Assembly: GCF_012241385.1 (NCBI RefSeq)
Contig: NZ_JAAVXB010000001.1
Location: 620,001 to 684,000 of the forward strand
Origin: Solimonas marina
GTDB lineage: Bacteria; Pseudomonadota; Gammaproteobacteria; Nevskiales; Nevskiaceae
DNA length: 64,000 nucleotides
Direction of reading: 5' to 3'
The notes below the pieces were generated by a model that had not been told where the DNA came from, did no database searches, and saw only the letters and a list, made by a program, of their open reading frames with translations. The position numbers were made by a program, and so were the translations under genes. This document shows, one piece after another, positions 32,092 through 40,942 of the stretch. How positions within the stretch are numbered: the stretch's first letter is position 1; every line of letters begins with the position of its first letter.

Positions 32092-32304
32092 ATCGGGTGT
32101 CGGGAGCGTCGGCGTGCGTCAAAAAACGCCGCAGGGCGCCGGCGTCGTCGTGCCGGGCGCGACGCACATTATCGCCCGCTTTCGCCGCGGCTTCGCTGAA
32201 TGTGTGATGCGCGGTCTGCCACCCGTCCAACGTCGGGCGCGGGCTGCGCCCGTTCACCAAAGGCGGGTATAAGAACAGACCAGTGCTTTCATCAGGAGGA
32301 GCGC

Positions 32305-33777
32305 ATGAAACATTTGCTGGCGATCGACCAGGGCACGACGAGCACGCGCGCCATCGTGTTCGACCCGGACGGCAACAAGCTCGGCGTGGCGCAGCGCGAG
32401 CTGCCGCAGTCGTTCCCGAAGCCGGGTTGGATCGAGCATGACGCGCAGCACATCTGGGACGATACCGTCGCCTGCGTGCAGGGCGCGATGGCCGACGCCG
32501 GCCTGGCCGCCGATGAGATCGCCGCGCTCGGCATCACCAATCAGCGCGAGACCGCGGTGCTGTGGGATCGCAAGACCGGCAAGCCGGTGTGCCCGGCCAT
32601 CTGCTGGCAGGACCGTCGCACCAGCGCGTTCTGCCAGCAGCACCAGGATCGCAACGACTGGATCAACGAAAAGACCGGCTTGCTGCTCGACCCGTATTTC
32701 TCGGCGACCAAGCTGGCCTGGATGCTCGACCACACCGAAGGCGCGCGCGAACGCGCCGAGCGCGGCGAACTGGCTTTCGGTACCGTCGACGCCTGGCTGA
32801 TGTGGAATCTGTCCGGTGGCCAGCTGCACGTGACCGATGCGACCAATGCGTCGCGCACCGCGCTGTTCAACATCGTCACGCACGACTGGGACGACGAGCT
32901 GCTCGACTTCTTCAAGGTGCCGCGCAGCCTGCTGCCGGAGGTGCGCGACAGTGCCGCCGACTATGGCCAGACCGAGCCGGAGCTGTTCGGCGGGCCGATT
33001 CGCATCGGCGGCATCGCCGGCGACCAGCAGGCAGCGACGATCGGCCAGGCCTGCTTCGAGCCGGGCATGAGCAAGTCGACCTACGGTACCGGCTGCTTCC
33101 TGGTGCTCAACACCGGCCGCGAGTTCAAGCGTTCGAAAAATCGCCTGCTATCGACGATCGCCTATCGTCTCAACGGCGAAACGACTTATGCGCTGGAAGG
33201 CAGCATTTTCGTCGCCGGCGCGGCCGTGCAATGGCTGCGCGATGCCATGCACCTGATTCGCGCGGCCGGCGAAACGGAGAAACTCGCCCAGTCGATTCCG
33301 GACAATGACGGCGTCTATCTGGTGCCGGCGTTCACCGGCCTCGGCGCGCCGTACTGGGACCCGGAAGCGCGCGGCGCGATCTTCGGCCTGACCCGCGATT
33401 CCGGCATCGCGCACATCGTCCGCGCGGCGCTCGAGTCGGTGGGTTATCAGACCCGCGATCTGCTCGACGCGATGGCCAAGGATGCGCTGGCGCCAACCGA
33501 GCTGCGTGTCGACGGCGGCATGGTCGTCAACGACTGGCTGTCGCAAAGCCTCGCCGATCTGCTGCAGCTGCCAGTGGTGCGGCCGGTGACCGTCGAGACC
33601 ACGGCGCTTGGCGCCGCGTTTCTGGCCGGACTGACGGTCGGCGTCTACGCGTCGCTCGACGATATCGCCAGCCGCTGGCAGTCCGAAACCCGCTTCGAAC
33701 CGAAGATGGACCCGGCGCGCGCCAACCAGTTGCTGGTCGGCTGGCGCGATGCCGTGGCTCGCGTGCGGTGTAACTGA
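32305..33777 (+). CDS. glpK: Glycerol kinase
   Basis: A 490-aa FGGY-family kinase. It begins [20 protein letters not shown] (phosphate-1 loop); [19 protein letters not shown] and ICWQDRRT line the glycerol site, and [11 protein letters not shown] and the C-terminal [19 protein letters not shown] are the FGGY signatures. AGGAGGA 5 nt before the ATG fixes the start. A 7-bp hairpin (32234-32252) lies in the 5' region. glpF, glpD and glpR are not nearby, so glycerol metabolism must be scattered. Confidence 0.96.
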   Translation: MKHLLAIDQGTTSTRAIVFDPDGNKLGVAQRELPQSFPKPGWIEHDAQHIWDDTVACVQGAMADAGLAADEIAALGITNQRETAVLWDRKTGKPVCPAICWQDRRTSAFCQQHQDRNDWINEKTGLLLDPYFSATKLAWMLDHTEGARERAERGELAFGTVDAWLMWNLSGGQLHVTDATNASRTALFNIVTHDWDDELLDFFKVPRSLLPEVRDSAADYGQTEPELFGGPIRIGGIAGDQQAATIGQACFEPGMSKSTYGTGCFLVLNTGREFKRSKNRLLSTIAYRLNGETTYALEGSIFVAGAAVQWLRDAMHLIRAAGETEKLAQSIPDNDGVYLVPAFTGLGAPYWDPEARGAIFGLTRDSGIAHIVRAALESVGYQTRDLLDAMAKDALAPTELRVDGGMVVNDWLSQSLADLLQLPVVRPVTVETTALGAAFLAGLTVGVYASLDDIASRWQSETRFEPKMDPARANQLLVGWRDAVARVRCN

Positions 33778-33792
33778 CGCCGGCGGCCACGT

Positions 33793-34419
33793 TCAGTCGT
33801 CGTTGTCACCCTCGCTACCGATGTCGTGCGCGGCGCGCTCGATGATCGAGCGCACGCGCTCGGTTTCGGCCGGTGTCCAGGCGCCGCGGCGGAACTTCAG
33901 CACCGCCTTGAGCGTGTGCATGGCCTGGTAGATCGCTTCCGGTGGTGTGCCGGCGCCCGACATCATGCGCGCGATCAGGCGCATGCGGCTCATTGCGCCA
34001 TCGACCGCGTTGCGGTTTTCGTCGAGATACGCGCGGCCGGCGTCGGTCACGCTGTAGCGCTTCTTGCTGCCGGTCGACGCGACGCCGCTGACATGGCCTA
34101 GCTCTTCGAGCAGGGTCAGGGTCGGATAGACCGAGCCGGGGCTGGGTGCGTAGGCGCCATCGAAGCGCTGCTCGATGTCCTTGATCAACTCGTAGCCGTG
34201 CCGCGGCTGCTCGGCGACCAGCGCCAGCAGCACCAGGCGCAGATCGCCGGGGCCGAAGACGCGGCCACCACCACCACCACCTCCGCCAGCGCCGCGGCCG
34301 AAGCCTGGTCCGCCGAAACCACCCGACGCGAAATCGCCAAGCCGCGATTTGTCGCGGCCGTGTCGCCCGTGCGCGGCGCGTGGTGCAAACGAAGGGTCGG
34401 GGTGGGCAAAAAGTCTCAT
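33793..34419 (-). CDS. PadR-family regulator, YqjI-like
   Basis: A 208-aa PadR winged-helix regulator. A glycine-rich, His/Arg-bearing N-terminal extension of about 52 residues (RAAHGRHGRD, then a GGGGGGGG run) precedes the DNA-binding domain: LRLVLLALVAEQPRHGYELIKDIEQRF and SPGSVYPTLTLLEELGHV. A helical dimerisation tail ends DIGSEGDNDD. The extended N-terminus and the divergent siderophore-reductase gene match E. coli yqjI/yqjH, where YqjI is a nickel-responsive repressor of yqjH. The start at 34419 is the first Met after the operator; an upstream frame extension would read through that operator. Confidence 0.88.
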   Translation of the reverse strand: MRLFAHPDPSFAPRAAHGRHGRDKSRLGDFASGGFGGPGFGRGAGGGGGGGGRVFGPGDLRLVLLALVAEQPRHGYELIKDIEQRFDGAYAPSPGSVYPTLTLLEELGHVSGVASTGSKKRYSVTDAGRAYLDENRNAVDGAMSRMRLIARMMSGAGTPPEAIYQAMHTLKAVLKFRRGAWTPAETERVRSIIERAAHDIGSEGDNDD

Positions 34420-34451
34420 GGCGGGCTCGGAATGGCTTGCTCGATATTTAT

Positions 34452-34467
34452 AAACGATATATCGTTT
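34452..34467. promoter_or_regulatory. Perfect palindrome, probable PadR operator
   Basis: AAACGATATATCGTTT is a perfect 16-bp palindrome in the 83-nt gap between the divergent PadR and siderophore-interacting genes. AT-rich flanks (CGATATTTATA to the left) hold likely -10 elements for both. The half-site CGATATAT recurs three times before the second PadR gene (43607-43642), which supports recognition by PadR proteins. Confidence 0.75.
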
Positions 34468-34502
34468 GTGGCGTACGAACAACTGACAAGACGACGATCC
34501 CC

Positions 34503-35330
34503 ATGAGCCTCTCCGCTTCCGCGCCTGAGCGCGGCGACCGCAAGCCGCAACGTGTGCGGCATGAAATCCGTTTCCGTCACCTGCAGGTCCGCGAGGTGCA
34601 GCACCTGACGCCGCATCTGCTACGGGTGACCCTGGCGGGTGCTGACCTCGCCGGCTTCTACAGCCCCGGCTTCGACGACCACGTAAAGCTGTTCTTCCCG
34701 GACGACCACGGCGTGTTGAAGGTACCGACGATGGGGCCGAACGGTCCGGATTTCGGCGGTCCGCGACCGCCGATGCGCGACTACACGCCGCGCCACTACG
34801 ATGCCGCCGCCGGCTCGCTGCAGATCGACTTCGCGCTGCATGAGGCGGGTCCGGCGACGCGCTGGGCCGAACAGGCCAAACCCGGCGACAGCCTCGGCGT
34901 CGGCGGGCCGCGCGGCTCGTTCATCATTCCCACGGATTTCGACTGGCACTTGCTGGTCGGTGACGACACTGCGCTGCCGGCGATTGGCCGTCGCCTCGCC
35001 GAATTGCCGGCTGGCGCCCGCGCGGTGGTGTTGATTGAGGTCGACGGTCCGGACGACCAGATCGAATTGCCGAGCGCGGCCGATGTGTCCTTGAGCTGGG
35101 TGCATCGTCGCGGCGCCGAGGCTGGCGATCCGGCGCCGCTGGCCGACGCCTTGCGTCGCCGCGCGCTGCCGACCGGCGACTACTACGCGTGGGTGGCGGC
35201 CGAGGCCCGCGTTGCCAAGGCGCTGCGCCAGCAATTGATCGCCGAACACGGTGCCCAGCCGCAGTGGATGCGCGCCGCAGCGTACTGGCGCCACGGCGAT
35301 GCCGCCGTGCACGAGAACATCGAAGACTGA
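34503..35330 (+). CDS. Siderophore-interacting protein / ferric-chelate reductase (YqjH-like)
   Basis: A 275-aa SIP-family flavoprotein. The N-terminal FAD domain has RHLQVREVQHLTPHLLRVTLAG and the FAD motif MRDYTPRHYD near residue 93; the C-terminal SIP domain has HLLVGDDTALPAIGRRL near 158 and WVAAEARVAKALRQQL near 232. Such enzymes reduce Fe3+-siderophores in the cytoplasm with NAD(P)H to free iron. It is divergent from the PadR gene across a palindrome. The start at 34503 fits; an upstream in-frame ATG would include the operator. Confidence 0.92.
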   Translation: MSLSASAPERGDRKPQRVRHEIRFRHLQVREVQHLTPHLLRVTLAGADLAGFYSPGFDDHVKLFFPDDHGVLKVPTMGPNGPDFGGPRPPMRDYTPRHYDAAAGSLQIDFALHEAGPATRWAEQAKPGDSLGVGGPRGSFIIPTDFDWHLLVGDDTALPAIGRRLAELPAGARAVVLIEVDGPDDQIELPSAADVSLSWVHRRGAEAGDPAPLADALRRRALPTGDYYAWVAAEARVAKALRQQLIAEHGAQPQWMRAAAYWRHGDAAVHENIED

Positions 35331-35337
35331 GTTGCGT

Positions 35338-35365
35338 GCCGGCGCCGTGTCGTTACGGCGCCGGC
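35338..35365. terminator. Hairpin between convergent SIP and MMPL genes
   Basis: GCCGGCGCCGT (35338-35348) and ACGGCGCCGGC (35355-35365) form a perfect 11-bp stem with a 6-nt loop. The right arm overlaps the last codons of the minus-strand MMPL gene. No T-run; probably a shared 3' boundary. Confidence 0.5.
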
Positions 35366-37698
35366 GACGGTTGACGCGGCGCCGCGGTGACCAGCACCGC
35401 CAACAGCCAGCTGTAGAGCGTACCGAGCAGCACGCCCAGGCCCAGGCTGTGTACGAACGGCGTCGCCGACGCCGACAGCAGGCCGAAGCCGAACAAAGAG
35501 ACCAGCGCGGCGATGCTCGTCGCCAGCAACGCCATAGGCCGTGCGTCACGGTTCTCGTAAAGGAACACGGCGTTGTCGACACCGAGGCCGACGACCAGCA
35601 TCAGCGCCAGCACCGTGAACAGCGTCGCCGGGACGTCGAAGGCGCCCAGCGTGGCCAGCGTCAGCAGCCCGCTGCCGAACGGCACGGCCATCAGCCGCAG
35701 GCCGGCGCCCATGCCGTAGCGCATCGTCAGCAGCAGGGCGATCAGCAGCAGCGCACCGCCGAGGCCGAACAGCGCCAGATGGCGATAGTGCTGCAGTACC
35801 TGCGAGGCGTCGGCGTCGCGATCGATGAGCCGAACGTCGGGCAGGCCGGCGGCGGCGCTCGACAGCGCGCCGTCGTCGGCGACGCCGCCGATCAGGACCA
35901 GGCTCGCCACGCCATGGCCGGTCTTGCCGAGCCACAGGTCCCGCAGTCGCGGCCCCAGCGGCGAGTTCAGCGCTGTCGCCAGATCGATATGTGTCGCCCG
36001 CGCGGCCTCGAAGGCCGCCTGCTGTTGGGCAAATGCCTGCGCCGGAAAACCGAGGCGTGCCTGCAGGGTGGCCAGCGGACTGCCGTCGGCATAGACGGTC
36101 TTTGCCAGCAGCGCCGCATCGTCACGCTGACGCTGTGCCGACGGCACGAACTGCGACAGCGCGCGGTAGTCACCGAGCACATGGCGTTGCAGCAGCACGT
36201 CGAGCCGTCCGCGCAGGGTTTCCTCGTTTTGCAGCAGTGCTTCGATGTCACGTCCTTCGACGAGGAAAAAGCGCGTGTCGGTCACGGTACCGAGCCGCTC
36301 GCGGACCAGACTTTCCTCACTGAGCAGCGCCGGCGGCTCGGTGCGCAGCGCACGGACATCGTCGATGAAGCGCAGGCGCTGGCCGCCGACGATCAACAGG
36401 ATGCCGCCAGCCGCGAACAGCAGGGCCAGCGTCGGCCGACGTGGCGCGCGCAGGCGGCCCAGACGATCGCGCCATGCGGCGATGGCCGGCGCGGCCGGCG
36501 CCGGCGTGCCGAGCAATACCGGGTAGATCAAAACGACGGTCAGATAAGCGGCAACGAGGCCGCTGATCGACAGCAGTGCCATTTGCCGCAGCCCGGCCGA
36601 TGCCGGAACCAGGAACGAAGCGTAGGCGAGCAGCATCGACGCCATCGCCACGCCGATCGAGCGGCCGATGCGGCGCAGTCCGAGGCGGCCGTTCCACGGT
36701 TGCGCGTCGCGATAGCGATCGCTGAACAGCAGGATCGAATAATCGGTCGCCAGGCCGACCACGCAGGCCTCGAACACCAGCGCCACGATGTGGATGCGGC
36801 CGTAGACGGTGGCGACCGTGGCCAACGACACCAGCATCGCCGCACTCAGCGACAGCAGCACCAGCAGCAGCGGCCGTGGCGAGCGGAAGCAGAACATGAA
36901 GACCAGCAGCACGCCGGTCAGCGACAGCCCGCCGATGACGATGATTTCGAGGCGGATGCGTTCGCTGGTGGCGGCGGCGCGACGCAAGACGCCGGAGCCG
37001 ATCAGCGTCACCGACGGCGACACCGCGCGTGCCGCGTCGATGGCGCTGCGCAGCGGCGGAATCGCTTCTTTCTGCAGATCGAGCCGGTACGGTGAATCGG
37101 CCAGGGTGACGCTGACCAGCAGGTCGATGCCGTCGTCGCGCTCGAGCACGAACTTGCCGTCGCGCGCGGTCAGCGCGCCGCCGGCCGGCGCCAGCTGCGC
37201 CAGATAGTGTCCGTAGAGCTGCAAGGGGTCGCTGGCAAACGCTTGCGTGCGTGTCAGCACTTCGGGGCTATACAGGCGCTGCCACTCGGCGTCGGCGTAG
37301 GCCTGGGCGCCGCGCTGTTCGAGTTGGTGGCGATCGCGGTCGGTCAGCAGCAAACGCTGTGCGTCGCCGTACAGCTGCGCGAATTCGGCATGCGACGGCG
37401 CATGGGTGAAACGCGCATCGGCGTAGGCCGGCGACGCGCGCAGGGTGGCGATGAAGGCTTGTGCCGCGGAGTCGGCGGTCGCGAAGTCCGGCGCACCGAT
37501 CAGATAGAGGCTGCGCCGGCCGAGGATCGCGTCGACCTGCTTCAACGCGTGGCGCGTCACCGCATCGGGCGTGGTCTGCGGCAGCATCGCCTTGATGTCG
37601 GTTTCGAACGACAAGCGCGAGCCGGCAGCCCATGCCAGCCACAGACCGGCGACGATCATCATCGCGCTCCATAGCAGCAGTCGCGTGCGATTGTTCAT
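35353..37698 (-). CDS. MMPL/RND-family lipid exporter
   Basis: A 781-aa RND-superfamily protein with two repeats of a first helix, a large periplasmic loop and five further helices (12 in all). Helix 4-type motifs GLATDYSILLFSDRYRDAQ near residue 311 and GLGVDNAVFLYENRDA near 720 carry the proton-relay Asp residues. MMPL proteins export lipids or lipid-linked pigments; this COG4258-like type is standard in aryl-polyene/xanthomonadin clusters beside a LolA-like carrier. It lies 8 nt after the LolA-like gene. Confidence 0.88.
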   Translation of the reverse strand: MNNRTRLLLWSAMMIVAGLWLAWAAGSRLSFETDIKAMLPQTTPDAVTRHALKQVDAILGRRSLYLIGAPDFATADSAAQAFIATLRASPAYADARFTHAPSHAEFAQLYGDAQRLLLTDRDRHQLEQRGAQAYADAEWQRLYSPEVLTRTQAFASDPLQLYGHYLAQLAPAGGALTARDGKFVLERDDGIDLLVSVTLADSPYRLDLQKEAIPPLRSAIDAARAVSPSVTLIGSGVLRRAAATSERIRLEIIVIGGLSLTGVLLVFMFCFRSPRPLLLVLLSLSAAMLVSLATVATVYGRIHIVALVFEACVVGLATDYSILLFSDRYRDAQPWNGRLGLRRIGRSIGVAMASMLLAYASFLVPASAGLRQMALLSISGLVAAYLTVVLIYPVLLGTPAPAAPAIAAWRDRLGRLRAPRRPTLALLFAAGGILLIVGGQRLRFIDDVRALRTEPPALLSEESLVRERLGTVTDTRFFLVEGRDIEALLQNEETLRGRLDVLLQRHVLGDYRALSQFVPSAQRQRDDAALLAKTVYADGSPLATLQARLGFPAQAFAQQQAAFEAARATHIDLATALNSPLGPRLRDLWLGKTGHGVASLVLIGGVADDGALSSAAAGLPDVRLIDRDADASQVLQHYRHLALFGLGGALLLIALLLTMRYGMGAGLRLMAVPFGSGLLTLATLGAFDVPATLFTVLALMLVVGLGVDNAVFLYENRDARPMALLATSIAALVSLFGFGLLSASATPFVHSLGLGVLLGTLYSWLLAVLVTAAPRQPSPAP

Positions 37699-37706
37699 CG
37701 TCGGCG

Positions 37707-38366
37707 CTATTCGAAGCGTGCGCGCTGCGTGGAATCGGCCGGCAACATGGAGCGGCTCACGTCATGAAGGTCGAGCGTGACGCGGTCGCCGCCATGCTCG
37801 AACAGTTCGATGTGTTCGAGTTCGTGATGTCCGGCGATAACGATGGCCTTGGTCGCGCCAATGTCTTCGCGTGGCCGCAGGCCGATCTGCCAGCCGCCGT
37901 CGGCGGCTTCGTGCAATGACATCGTGAAGTGCCGCGCCAGCTGCTCGACGTCGAGCGACAGGATCGCCGGCAGCACCCGAGTCCAGCTGCGCACGATCGG
38001 CTGACGTCGCGTATCGGTGCGCACGCGGGCGCCGAGCGCGCTGCGCTGCACGAGCGCATCGCGCGTCATGATCAGGTCGGACGCCGCCGGCTCGGTCGTG
38101 TGCCAGATCACGCCGAGATCGCGAATCAGCAGGAAGCTGCCACGCGCCTGCAGCGGTTTCGGCAGGCCGCGCAAATGCGTCGCCTGCTCGAAGTCGCCGC
38201 TGAAGACCTGGGTATCGCCGGGATGCACGGTGGCCGTGGCCAGGGCCCGCGCGACGTGCGCGGCGTCGGTGCCGTGCGCGAACACGGCTTCGGGGCTGAC
38301 CGGCGTCGGTAGCGCCGAACTCTGTGCCACTGCGAGCAGGGCCAGCGCCAGGCTCGCGGCGATCAT
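37707..38366 (-). CDS. LolA-like outer-membrane lipoprotein carrier
   Basis: A 219-aa periplasmic protein with a signal peptide (IAASLALALLAVAQSSA) and a LolA-fold beta domain: TQVFSGDFEQATHLRGLPKPLQARGSFLLIRDLGVIWHTTEP is the family pattern (F-x-Q-x(n)-L-x-S-x-G-x-F-x-x-x-x-G-x-x-W). Unlike true LolA it is not near lolCDE or ftsK. LolA-like proteins of this type sit beside MMPL exporters in pigment clusters and may carry the polyene lipid across the periplasm. The MMPL gene follows by 8 nt. Confidence 0.82.
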   Translation of the reverse strand: MIAASLALALLAVAQSSALPTPVSPEAVFAHGTDAAHVARALATATVHPGDTQVFSGDFEQATHLRGLPKPLQARGSFLLIRDLGVIWHTTEPAASDLIMTRDALVQRSALGARVRTDTRRQPIVRSWTRVLPAILSLDVEQLARHFTMSLHEAADGGWQIGLRPREDIGATKAIVIAGHHELEHIELFEHGGDRVTLDLHDVSRSMLPADSTQRARFE

Positions 38367-38522
38367 CGCGCAGCTCCGCCCCGGCGCTGACCGTGGTGAC
38401 CACCGGTCCGCCTCACGTGCTGGGGTGCCATCGCAACGCTGGAAACACTCATCGATGCGCTCGAAAATGAACGCTCAGCTTACTGCAGCCGCGTGACGAG
38501 GTCGTTCGCACCGCGATACGGC

Positions 38523-39527
38523 TCATGCACGGTCGATCGCGTAGACCGCCTCGATTTCGAGCAGCAGCTCGCGCCGGCAGATATCGCCGCGCAGCACCAT
38601 CAACGGCGTGTCGTCCGTGGCGCCGCGCAAATGGCGCAGCAGCGCGCTGGCGTAGACCGGCTCGTGATCGCCGCGCAAATAGAGTTTCAGCGATTCGACG
38701 CGGGCGCCGGCGGCGGCACCTGGCAGTGGGTGCTGACGCGCGCTGTCGAGCAGCGCGTCGACGTTGGCGATGATTTCATCGAGTTGCCGCTGCGGGTCGC
38801 CGACGTGGCGGCTTTCGTGGCCGACGATGCTGGCGGTGCCGGAGACCAGCAACCGCGCCGCGTCGCCGTCGCCGATCAGCGTGGCACGTGCGAAGCTTGG
38901 ACTCTTGGGTCCGTATTCGCGCGGATACCGGAAGGCGCTGACCTGTCGCGGGTTCTCCACCTGCAGGCCCGGGTGGCGGCCCGCCAGCAGGTAGAGCACC
39001 AGGTCCGGCTCGAGCGTGCCGATGGCGGTGGCCGCCGGCAGGGCCGCTTCAAACGCCGAATCGGCAGCGGCCAGTGCGCGGTGGCGACCGACCGTGAAGC
39101 GCCGATAGCGCTCGCCATCGCCTTCGCCGGCATTGATGTCGGACAGGAAATTCCAGATGCGCACGATGTGCGGATAGCCGCTGTCGTGCAGCAGGCGGCC
39201 GAGGCGCTGGTACAGCGTCTGCGTTGCGCCCTCGAGGTCGCCCAGCTGGGCTTCCGGCACGCGGATTTGTGCGAACAGCGCCTCGCCGTTTTCGGCGTAA
39301 CCGAAGCCTTCGTGCCAGCCGCTGCGAACCGGCAGCGTGCTGATCCAGCATTCGCTGGCGCAGGCGTCGCCCAGTGCTTCGAGCCCGACGCGCGCGCGGC
39401 GCGGGTCATCGTCTGGCGGCAGTGCCAGACCGAAGTCGATGCGGCCGAGCAGTGCTTCGGAATCGGCGGCGGTGGGGACGGCGTGCAGCAGTCGCAGTGA
39501 GCGGCTGTTGAAAATGGGAACGGGCAT
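38523..39527 (-). CDS. xanB2: Chorismatase (FkbO/Hyg5/XanB2 family)
   Basis: A 334-aa homologue of XanB2/FkbO/Hyg5 chorismatases. Typical blocks are PHIVRIWNFLSDIN near residue 112, YRRFTVGRHRAL, SGTASIVGHESRHVGD near 230 and the C-terminal RGDICRRELLLEIEAVY, whose Arg and Glu residues bind chorismate. XanB2 in Xanthomonas cleaves chorismate to hydroxybenzoates that start xanthomonadin (aryl polyene) and feed ubiquinone. A hydroxybenzoate product is likely; the exact isomer is not. Starts at 39539 or 39542 are equally possible. The gene is 156 nt from the LolA-like gene on the same strand; no polyketide-type genes are adjacent. Confidence 0.82.
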   Translation of the reverse strand: MPVPIFNSRSLRLLHAVPTAADSEALLGRIDFGLALPPDDDPRRARVGLEALGDACASECWISTLPVRSGWHEGFGYAENGEALFAQIRVPEAQLGDLEGATQTLYQRLGRLLHDSGYPHIVRIWNFLSDINAGEGDGERYRRFTVGRHRALAAADSAFEAALPAATAIGTLEPDLVLYLLAGRHPGLQVENPRQVSAFRYPREYGPKSPSFARATLIGDGDAARLLVSGTASIVGHESRHVGDPQRQLDEIIANVDALLDSARQHPLPGAAAGARVESLKLYLRGDHEPVYASALLRHLRGATDDTPLMVLRGDICRRELLLEIEAVYAIDRA

Positions 39528-39619
39528 GATGGGGCGCATCATAACGGTGCGCCGCGCCGGCCGGTCGTGTCGCGGCGATGCGTCCGGTGCGCAGCGGCTG
39601 CGGTGTGGCGGTTTCGGCG

Positions 39620-40189
39620 CTACGGCGCGTTGATGACGCCGCAGACCGACATGTTTTCCGGCGAGCACAGGTCGGCACGCGAGGCGTCGGTGGCCTTGTC
39701 CTTGCCGCTTTCGACGGTCGGGTCCGGTGGCGTCGGCAGAAAGCCCTTGCCGACGAACATCAGGCTGCGCGTCACGACGTTGTGATAAATCTTGGCGTCG
39801 CTGTCGCAGCCGCCGCACGGCAGTGCGTCGGTCACGGCCTTGAGCTTGCGGTCGCCGTCGGCGATCGCGTCGCGCTTGCCATGCACGATGATTTCCGGGG
39901 TGCCGTCGGCATTGTCGATCGGCAAGCGCTTGTCGGCGGCGTGCGCCGGTACGCTGAGATCGAGACGCGCGCGTGGCGCCGCTGCCGATGGTGCGGGCGG
40001 CGTCTGCGTCACCGGCGTTGGAGCGCTCGGCGTGCTGGAGGCGGTGGCGGCGGCTGCCGTCGTGTCGCCGGCGTCTTCGGCGGGCGTGGCCGGCGTCTGC
40101 GCCGCAATCGCTCCGGCGAAGAACAAGGCCGCCGCTGCGAGCGGGCGACACAACATGCGGCGGCTGCCGATCGCTTGTGCGGGGGTCAT
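39620..40189 (-). CDS. Hypothetical secreted Ala/Pro/Thr-rich protein
   Basis: A 189-aa protein, not recognised. A signal peptide (CRPLAAAALFFAGAIAAQ) is followed by a low-complexity Ala/Thr/Pro region (about residues 35-70). The C-terminal half is more ordered: PEIIVHGKRDAIADGDRKLKAVTDALPCGGCDSD near 108, then a second cysteine pair near the C-terminus (DLCSPENMSVCGVINAP). The four Cys may form two disulfides in the periplasm. The start could also be 40156 (MLCRPLAAA). It is on the same strand as the chorismatase gene, 92 nt upstream. Confidence 0.65.
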   Translation of the reverse strand: MTPAQAIGSRRMLCRPLAAAALFFAGAIAAQTPATPAEDAGDTTAAAATASSTPSAPTPVTQTPPAPSAAAPRARLDLSVPAHAADKRLPIDNADGTPEIIVHGKRDAIADGDRKLKAVTDALPCGGCDSDAKIYHNVVTRSLMFVGKGFLPTPPDPTVESGKDKATDASRADLCSPENMSVCGVINAP

Positions 40190-40369
40190 AAGCGGGCGGA
40201 TCAGGGCTTGGGCCAACGATAAGCGATTCCGTGTTGTCGCCGATACCGTGCAGTGGCCCTGCCGCCAAAGACCTTACATATTGATACCGCGCAGACTGGC
40301 TGCGCGATGTCGCGCCCGTCGGGTCGCCGCATCGGCTCGTTTAGGAAAAACATTCATCGGAACACGATC

Positions 40370-40858
40370 ATGGCAAACCGATTGGCCAAAGCGGTGGCTT
40401 GGCTGGCGCCGCTGCCGGCATCGCTGCGTCGCCGCGCGACGACGCTGCTCTTCAATTCCCAGGTGCGCTTCGCTGGCACCGCCGGCCTGCGCTTTGAGGC
40501 CTTGACCGTCGAGCAGGCGGTGGTGGTGGTGGCCAACCGCCGCCGCGTGCAGAACCACATCGGCGGTGTGCACGCTGCGGCGATGGCGCTGCTCGCCGAA
40601 ACCGCGACCGGTGCGGTGTTCGGCATGAACGTGCCGGACGACAAGCTGCCGTTGCTCAAGTCCATGCACGTCGACTATCAGCGCCGCACCCAGGGCGGCC
40701 TGCGCGCGGTGGCGATGCTCGACGCCGCGCAGCGCGCGCGGCTGGTGGATGAGGAGCGCGGCCATCTGGTGGTGCCGGTGCGGATCGTCGATGACAGCGG
40801 CGAACCGCCGATCGAGGCGACGATGACCTGGGCCTGGGTGCCGAAAAAGCGCGATTGA
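40370..40858 (+). CDS. DUF4442 hotdog-fold thioesterase-like protein
   Basis: A 162-aa single hotdog-fold protein of the DUF4442/PaaI-like group. RRRVQNHIGGVHAAAMALLAETATGAVFGMNVP near residues 56-88 is the hotdog helix with conserved Asn/His and Glu. Strands LLKSMHVDYQRRTQGGLRAVA and EATMTWAWVPKK complete the fold. It probably hydrolyses an acyl-CoA or acyl-ACP thioester; substrate unknown. The start at 40370 gives MANRLAKAVAWLAPLP; the frame extends upstream but has no coding support. Confidence 0.8.
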   Translation: MANRLAKAVAWLAPLPASLRRRATTLLFNSQVRFAGTAGLRFEALTVEQAVVVVANRRRVQNHIGGVHAAAMALLAETATGAVFGMNVPDDKLPLLKSMHVDYQRRTQGGLRAVAMLDAAQRARLVDEERGHLVVPVRIVDDSGEPPIEATMTWAWVPKKRD

Positions 40859-40942
40859 TCATCGCGTGCGCGCGGTCGCGCCCGGCGGTTCGTCCAGGCT
40901 AGGCTCGCGCTACCCTCAGGCCACACGCACCGGGATGCGATC

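Noticed and set aside
32234-32252. A riboswitch before glpK
   Set aside because: Only a simple 7-bp hairpin is present; no conserved riboswitch features.
35251-37095. A 614-codon open frame antisense to the MMPL gene
   Set aside because: Translation is almost all Arg, Gln, Ala and His with no domain; the MMPL protein is clear on the other strand.
38523-40268. 581-codon frame extending the chorismatase upstream
   Set aside because: The extra 240 residues are Arg-rich and overlap the secreted Cys protein; the family N-terminus begins near 39527-39542.
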